Shown here: piece by piece, positions 63,536 to 64,000 of the stretch
Numbering within the stretch: position 1 is the first letter of the stretch
How the letters are laid out: every line of letters begins with the position of its first letter
Origin: Lampris incognitus
Lineage: Eukaryota > Chordata > Actinopteri > Lampriformes > Lampridae
DNA length: 64,000 nt
Assembly: GCF_029633865.1 (NCBI RefSeq)
Contig: NC_079211.1
Location: 143,069,585-143,133,584, forward strand
Reading direction: 5' to 3'
Notes under the pieces: model-generated
Told to the model about the DNA's origin: nothing
Seen by the model: only the letters and a program-made list of their open reading frames with translations
Databases searched by the model: none
Made by a program: the position numbers and the translations under genes

Positions 63536-63608
63536 TAACGAGATAATCAATAATCAATGTTATTCACTTACCTGTCAGTGGTTTTAATGTTTTGGCTGAT
63601 TGGTATAC

Positions 63609-63673
63609 ATATGTACATACATACATACATACATACATACATACATACATACATACATACATACATACATACA

Positions 63674-63702
<29 letters not shown>
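63609..63702. repeat. (CATA)n microsatellite
   Basis: About 23 CATA units just right of the Tc1-like element. Confidence 0.95.
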
Positions 63703-63705
<3 letters not shown>

Positions 63706-63714
63706 CACATATAT

Positions 63715-64000
63715 GCGTGATACATTTATGCATGATTAATCTGATGGAATGAGGAAGGCTCTTCCAGAGTTTGGGAGCTACAACAGCAAAAACACGGCCA
63801 CCTCTGGATTTTATATAAGAATGGGGAACAGATAAAAGGCCTTGATCAGATAATCTGAGTGGCCAATAGCTCAAATAGGGGCTTAACAACTCTGCTATTT
63901 ATGCAGGGGCCAGGCCATGCAAGGCTTTTAATGTAGTTAGTAAAATTTTAAATCAGTCCTGTGTTTTACTGGAAGCCAATGAAGGGAGGCAAGAATTGGG
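63715..64000 (-). mobile_element. L2-type LINE fragment, reverse transcriptase C-terminus (runs off the window)
   Basis: The minus strand encodes LASLHWLP-like sequence at the window edge, then LLSPYLSYWPLRLSDQGLLS and VVAPKLWKSLPHSIRLI, matching the end of L2 ORF2. It continues beyond 64000. Confidence 0.7.

Larger units (their letters stand above)
60583..63605 (-). mobile_element. Tc1-like transposon split by a SINE and an RTE LINE
   Basis: The termini are inverted repeats (left CACCGATCAGCCAAAACAT, the right end in reverse almost the same) with TA on each side. Between them are three blocks of a decayed Tc1 transposase, interrupted by a SINE at 61490-61921 (flanking repeat CTTGGACCACT) and an RTE-type LINE at about 62151-63535 (flanking repeat AACGAGATAATCA/AATGAGATAATCA). 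Removing both insertions would leave about 1.2 kb, a normal Tc1 size. Confidence 0.9.

Overview
The window looks like teleost fish nuclear DNA, probably from a spiny-rayed or related teleost. I infer this from split genes with GT-AG introns, abundant dinucleotide and tetranucleotide microsatellites, Tc1/mariner transposons, L2-, Rex- and RTE-like LINEs, a recurrent tRNA-headed SINE, and a neuropeptide Y receptor of a type mammals have lost. There is one assembly gap of about 200 N at 7669-7868. Most of the window is intergenic or intronic DNA filled with repeats.

Three host genes are well supported. ankrd39 (minus strand, 4 coding exons, 23952-25002) and kctd9 (plus strand, 12 coding exons, 25698-31405) lie head to head, with about 700 bp between their start codons. 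That interval probably holds a shared promoter and contains a consensus CRE palindrome. A single-exon rhodopsin-class GPCR of the NPY Y1 subfamily (best guess Y8, alternative Y4) is on the minus strand at 42244-43350, with a likely 5'-UTR intron upstream of it. ankrd39 encodes a small ankyrin-repeat protein. kctd9 encodes a BTB/pentapeptide-repeat protein of the cullin-3 adaptor type. The receptor is a cell-surface peptide receptor. I see no sign that the three act in one pathway.

Layout: 1-7668 is mostly unique or low-complexity sequence with one SINE, a DNA-transposon remnant and possible edges of an unrecognised minus-strand gene. 7869-10070 holds a decayed LINE. 10185-13640 is an antisense L2-type LINE split by two foldback MITEs. 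14386-15548 has two unrecognised coding-like pieces. 15731-23950 is largely unique with one SINE and LINE tails. 23952-32935 is ankrd39 and kctd9, and kctd9 intron 1 carries a foldback element built from a GATAATGTAATAA-type repeat. 33907-35549 is a Tc1 transposon with an open transposase frame. 35550-42243 is intergenic with tRNA-like tandem repeats and microsatellites. 42244-46000 is the NPY receptor gene. 46000-53340 is rich in minisatellites, including a long AGCTGTAGA array. 53341-64000 is dense in nested transposons, including a Tc1 element split by a SINE and an RTE LINE.

I found no CRISPR array, operon or other prokaryotic system, and no rRNA or intact tRNA gene. The most unusual items are the GATAAT foldback element in kctd9, the unidentified coding fragments at 14.4-15.5 kb, the long AGCTGTAGA minisatellite with its inserted block, and the nested transposons at 60.6-63.6 kb. 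Exon boundaries were read by eye from splice sites and reading frame. Family names come from remembered protein families, not from a search.
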